DNA from: Candidatus Dormiibacterota bacterium
GTDB taxonomy: Bacteria > Chloroflexota > Dormibacteria > Aeolococcales > Bog-877
DNA: 5,537 nt
Direction of reading: 5' to 3'
Assembly: GCA_003135035.1 (NCBI GenBank)
Contig: PLDE01000062.1
Coordinates: forward strand, 707-6,243
The translations under genes were made by a program, and so were the position numbers. Under the pieces are notes generated by a model. The model did no database searches, was not told where the DNA came from, and saw only the letters and a program-made list of their open reading frames with translations. Positions 5,514 through 5,537 of this stretch are shown here, piece by piece (within the stretch, counting starts at the first letter, position 1; each line of letters starts with the position of its first letter).

Positions 5514-5537
5514 CTAAGCCGGCCATGTCCAGTCGCG
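5514..5537 (-). CDS. Last seven codons of an upstream gene, probably phosphoketolase
   Basis: Reading in from the right edge on the minus strand gives RDWTWPA and a TAG stop at 5514-5516, eight bases before the acetate kinase ATG. Phosphoketolases (xylulose-5-phosphate/fructose-6-phosphate) commonly end in a short Trp-rich RDWxW-like tail, and in many actinomycetes and bifidobacteria this gene directly precedes ackA. The product, acetyl phosphate, is the acetate kinase substrate. Phosphotransacetylase is the other usual neighbour, but I do not associate it with such a tail. Seven residues cannot prove identity, so this rests on tail resemblance and context. Confidence 0.5.
   Translation of the reverse strand, partial: RDWTWPA

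Noticed and set aside
1..5537. A novel defence, mobile or biosynthetic system spanning the window
   Set aside because: The genes fall into separate units with familiar roles. No transposase, nuclease, toxin-antitoxin, repeat array or biosynthetic enzyme set is visible.

Overview
The window looks like chromosomal DNA from a moderately high-GC Gram-positive bacterium, most likely an actinomycete. The signs are GC-rich codon use, a phosphoketolase-like tail directly upstream of a short-form acetate kinase, an ABC exporter of the type first linked to polyketide-antibiotic export, and a two-helix membrane protein that I remember as widespread in Actinomycetota. The exact lineage cannot be fixed from this sequence.

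Layout, left to right. The last ~149 codons of a thiolase run on the plus strand to position 452. Everything after that reads on the minus strand. A small two-helix membrane protein (449-646) converges on the thiolase so tightly that both stop codons lie in one CTAG. A gap of about 310 bases follows, holding a decayed tRNA-like sequence at 801-873 and nothing else I can support. Next is a two-gene ABC-2 type exporter: a 548-residue, internally duplicated permease (960-2606) and its 306-residue ATPase (2596-3516), with the genes overlapping by 11 bases. A strong hairpin at 3572-3606 separates this operon from an uncharacterised 200-residue membrane protein (3618-4220). After a gap with two small tandem hairpins come acetate kinase (4411-5505) and, at the right edge, the last seven codons and stop of an upstream gene. 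Those codons read RDWTWPA, which resembles the end of phosphoketolase.

Functionally there are three or four independent units. At the right, a probable phosphoketolase/acetate kinase operon would turn sugar phosphates into acetyl phosphate, then acetate and ATP. In the middle, the ABC pair would export a hydrophobic compound, possibly for self-resistance; no regulator or biosynthetic gene accompanies it in the window. At the left, the thiolase belongs to acyl-CoA metabolism. I see no CRISPR array, transposase, phage gene or defence cassette, and no convincing new multi-gene system. The items most worth a second look are the tRNA relic, the tightly packed terminator/promoter region in front of the ABC operon, and the two uncharacterised membrane proteins.
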